A stretch of DNA of 7,077 nucleotides from CAYLGY01 sp964383325 (GTDB lineage: Bacteria > Pseudomonadota > Alphaproteobacteria > Rhizobiales > Rhizobiaceae), in NCBI GenBank assembly GCA_964383325.1, contig CAYLGY010000109.1:1-7077 (forward strand), written 5' to 3'. Numbering within the stretch: the stretch's first letter is position 1; each line of letters begins with the position of its first letter. Positions 5,482-7,077 of this stretch are shown here, piece by piece. Made by a program: the position numbers and the translations under genes. The notes under the pieces are model-generated. The model had not been told where the DNA came from. It saw only the letters and a list, made by a program, of their open reading frames with translations, and searched no databases.

Positions 5482-7044
5482 ATGCAAAGAACATTCAGCC
5501 GGAGGAAACTGTTCGGTGCACTTTTCGGAGCAGTGACGATCATATCTGTCGATGTGAGCGTCGCAAACGCTCAGACTGCTGGCGGCAATCTCATCGTTGC
5601 GCAAAGCTCCAACCCTCCCAGTCTAGATGCCATGGTGACAACGTCCCAAGCCTCTCGCAATATCACCATGAACATCTACGAAACCTTGTATGGTTTCAGT
5701 GAAGACATTCGTCCCATTCCTATCTTGGCGGAAGATGTCGAGATATCGCAGGACGGTCTGACCTATCGCTTCCTTCTGCGCCAGGGCGTCATGTTCCACA
5801 ATGGAAAGGAAATGACCGCAGAGGACGTCAAGGCCTCTCTCGACCGCTATAAGCAGCACGGCGGTACAGGCACGATGCTGGAACCAGTCAAATCAATCGA
5901 GGTCACTGGAGACTACGAGGTCACTCTAACCTTCGATGAACCAAGCCCCACTTTTCTGGAAGCCTTCGCCTCGCCTCGCGCGCCTGCAGTGATCATTCCG
6001 GCCGAGGAAGCAGCAAAGGAACCGAACGAGATCGAATTCATCGGCACGGGACCCTATAAATTCGTGGAATACGTTCCGGACAGCCACGTGACGCTGGAGC
6101 GGTTCGAGGACTACACTCCCAACGAGAATTTCGAAGGCATCGACGGTTTTGGCGGGCGCAAGACCGCCTATCTCGACACCGTGACTTTCCGTGTCATCCC
6201 CGAACCTGGCGCTGCAGTTGCTGCCCTGGAGACCGGCGAGATCCAGATGCTGGAACAGATTCCTGTTCCCACCGCACGTCGTCTAGCCTCGAACGAGAAC
6301 ATCAAGCTCTATGAGAATATGCCATGGGCGTTTCTCACCTTCGTGTTCAACATGAAGGAAGCACCTAGTGACAATCCTAAATTCCGCGAAGCCGTCCAGG
6401 TCGCTCTTAATAATGAAGAGGTCATGGGCATAGCTACGGAGGGCTTGTTCCAACTCTATCACGGCTGGATGTATGAGGGTTCGCCTTATGATGCCGGCGA
6501 CATCGGGCAGGAATATTACAACATTGCCGATAGCGAGCGCGCCAAGCAGTTACTGGCAGAGGCTGGCTACAACAACGAACCATTCTCGATCTTGACCGAT
6601 TCGAACATTCCCGAACATGGCAAGGCAGCAATCGTCATCGCCGAGCAACTCCAGGCAGTAGGTATTAATGCAACTGTCAATCAGGTCGACTGGCCGACAG
6701 CGCTCAATATTCGCCTCCAGGATAGCGGGTGGAACGGCTGGACCCTGATGATGGGCATCGAACCATATCTCGGCCCCGTGGCACTTATCTCGACATTGAC
6801 GGGAGACCAGCCCCATTTTCGCGCAACTGACGATCAGCTCGATCAACTCTATGAAGAACTTATCTCAACCGATAGCGAGGAAGGGCGTAAGGAAGTTTTC
6901 GCACGCATCCAGCAGCGTCTCTACGAGTTCTTCGGTGTTGTGAAACTGGGCGAGACGGGCCTCATGCAAGCCACTAGGGCCAATGTCGAAGGGTTCAAAC
7001 CGTTCCGCTTCCCGCGCGTCTACGATGTCTGGCTTGCCGAGTAG
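5482..7044 (+). CDS. Periplasmic solute-binding protein of a Dpp/Opp-type ABC importer (SBP family 5), SBP2
   Basis: This is a 520-residue exported binding protein. The signal region MQRTFSRRKLFGALFGAV carries a twin-arginine-like SRRKLF, then a hydrophobic stretch and a good cleavage site ANA-Q at residue 30/31. Family 5 signatures are FHNGKEMTAEDVK (105-117), GTGPYKFVEY (188-197), IPVPTARRL (260-268) and EEVMGIATEGLF (312-323). It is a paralogue of SBP1: the stretch from QGVMFHNG to EDVK matches SBP1 residues 105-121 at 15 of 17 positions, and both proteins keep IPVPxARRLxS and GGRxxAYLDxVTF. It is transcribed away from the regulator gene under what looks like the same operator. No permease gene follows within the window, as only 33 bases remain. 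It may therefore serve the permeases at 119-1928 or a transporter encoded further right. The ligand is unknown. Confidence 0.95.
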   Translation: MQRTFSRRKLFGALFGAVTIISVDVSVANAQTAGGNLIVAQSSNPPSLDAMVTTSQASRNITMNIYETLYGFSEDIRPIPILAEDVEISQDGLTYRFLLRQGVMFHNGKEMTAEDVKASLDRYKQHGGTGTMLEPVKSIEVTGDYEVTLTFDEPSPTFLEAFASPRAPAVIIPAEEAAKEPNEIEFIGTGPYKFVEYVPDSHVTLERFEDYTPNENFEGIDGFGGRKTAYLDTVTFRVIPEPGAAVAALETGEIQMLEQIPVPTARRLASNENIKLYENMPWAFLTFVFNMKEAPSDNPKFREAVQVALNNEEVMGIATEGLFQLYHGWMYEGSPYDAGDIGQEYYNIADSERAKQLLAEAGYNNEPFSILTDSNIPEHGKAAIVIAEQLQAVGINATVNQVDWPTALNIRLQDSGWNGWTLMMGIEPYLGPVALISTLTGDQPHFRATDDQLDQLYEELISTDSEEGRKEVFARIQQRLYEFFGVVKLGETGLMQATRANVEGFKPFRFPRVYDVWLAE

Positions 7045-7077
7045 AGCGGTTCAACAACCTTGATTCGTTGCTGGGCG
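7045..7077. other. Start of the region downstream of SBP2
   Basis: These 33 bases follow the TAG stop of SBP2 and hold no open frame or clear terminator. A 4-base CAAC/GTTG inverted repeat is too short to count. Whether a second set of transporter genes follows cannot be told. Confidence 0.5.

Overview
The window looks like chromosome or megaplasmid sequence from an alphaproteobacterium, most likely of the Rhizobiales type. This is an inference from the moderately high G+C, the dense operon with overlapping genes, the twin-arginine-like signals on family 5 binding proteins, and the pairing of a peptide-type ABC importer with an FCD-type GntR regulator and a 2-hydroxyacid dehydrogenase. No RNA gene, insertion sequence, CRISPR array or integration site was seen. 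There is no gene-free stretch longer than about 150 bases.

Layout. On the minus strand, reading from 3525 down to the left edge, lies an ABC importer operon of the dipeptide/oligopeptide/nickel (Dpp/Opp) class. It holds a periplasmic solute-binding protein (SBP1, 3525-1951), a DppB-like permease (1928-984), a DppC-like permease (991-119) and the first 39 codons of a DppD-like ATPase (119 to beyond position 1). Divergent from it on the plus strand is a D-isomer-specific 2-hydroxyacid dehydrogenase (3656-4591). This gene converges on a GntR/FCD repressor-type regulator (5333-4611, minus), and the two meet at a shared hairpin terminator. The regulator in turn diverges from a second solute-binding protein (SBP2, 5482-7044, plus), which is clearly paralogous to SBP1.

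How it fits together. The two divergent intergenic regions (3526-3655 and 5334-5481) carry the same element. In the direction of each SBP gene, a TTGACA -35 box is followed 16 or 17 bases later by a GATTAT -10 box, and a GTATAC-centred palindrome abuts the -10 box (14 of 15 bases identical between the two copies). The palindrome also overlaps the best -10 boxes of the dehydrogenase and of the regulator gene. The simplest reading is one small regulon. The GntR protein binds the palindrome at both places, controls itself, both binding proteins, the transporter and the dehydrogenase, and is probably released by a small organic-acid-like ligand. The transported substrate cannot be named from the sequence. 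A hydroxy acid, a keto acid, or a conjugate that releases one is suggested by the company of the genes, but nothing in the window proves it.
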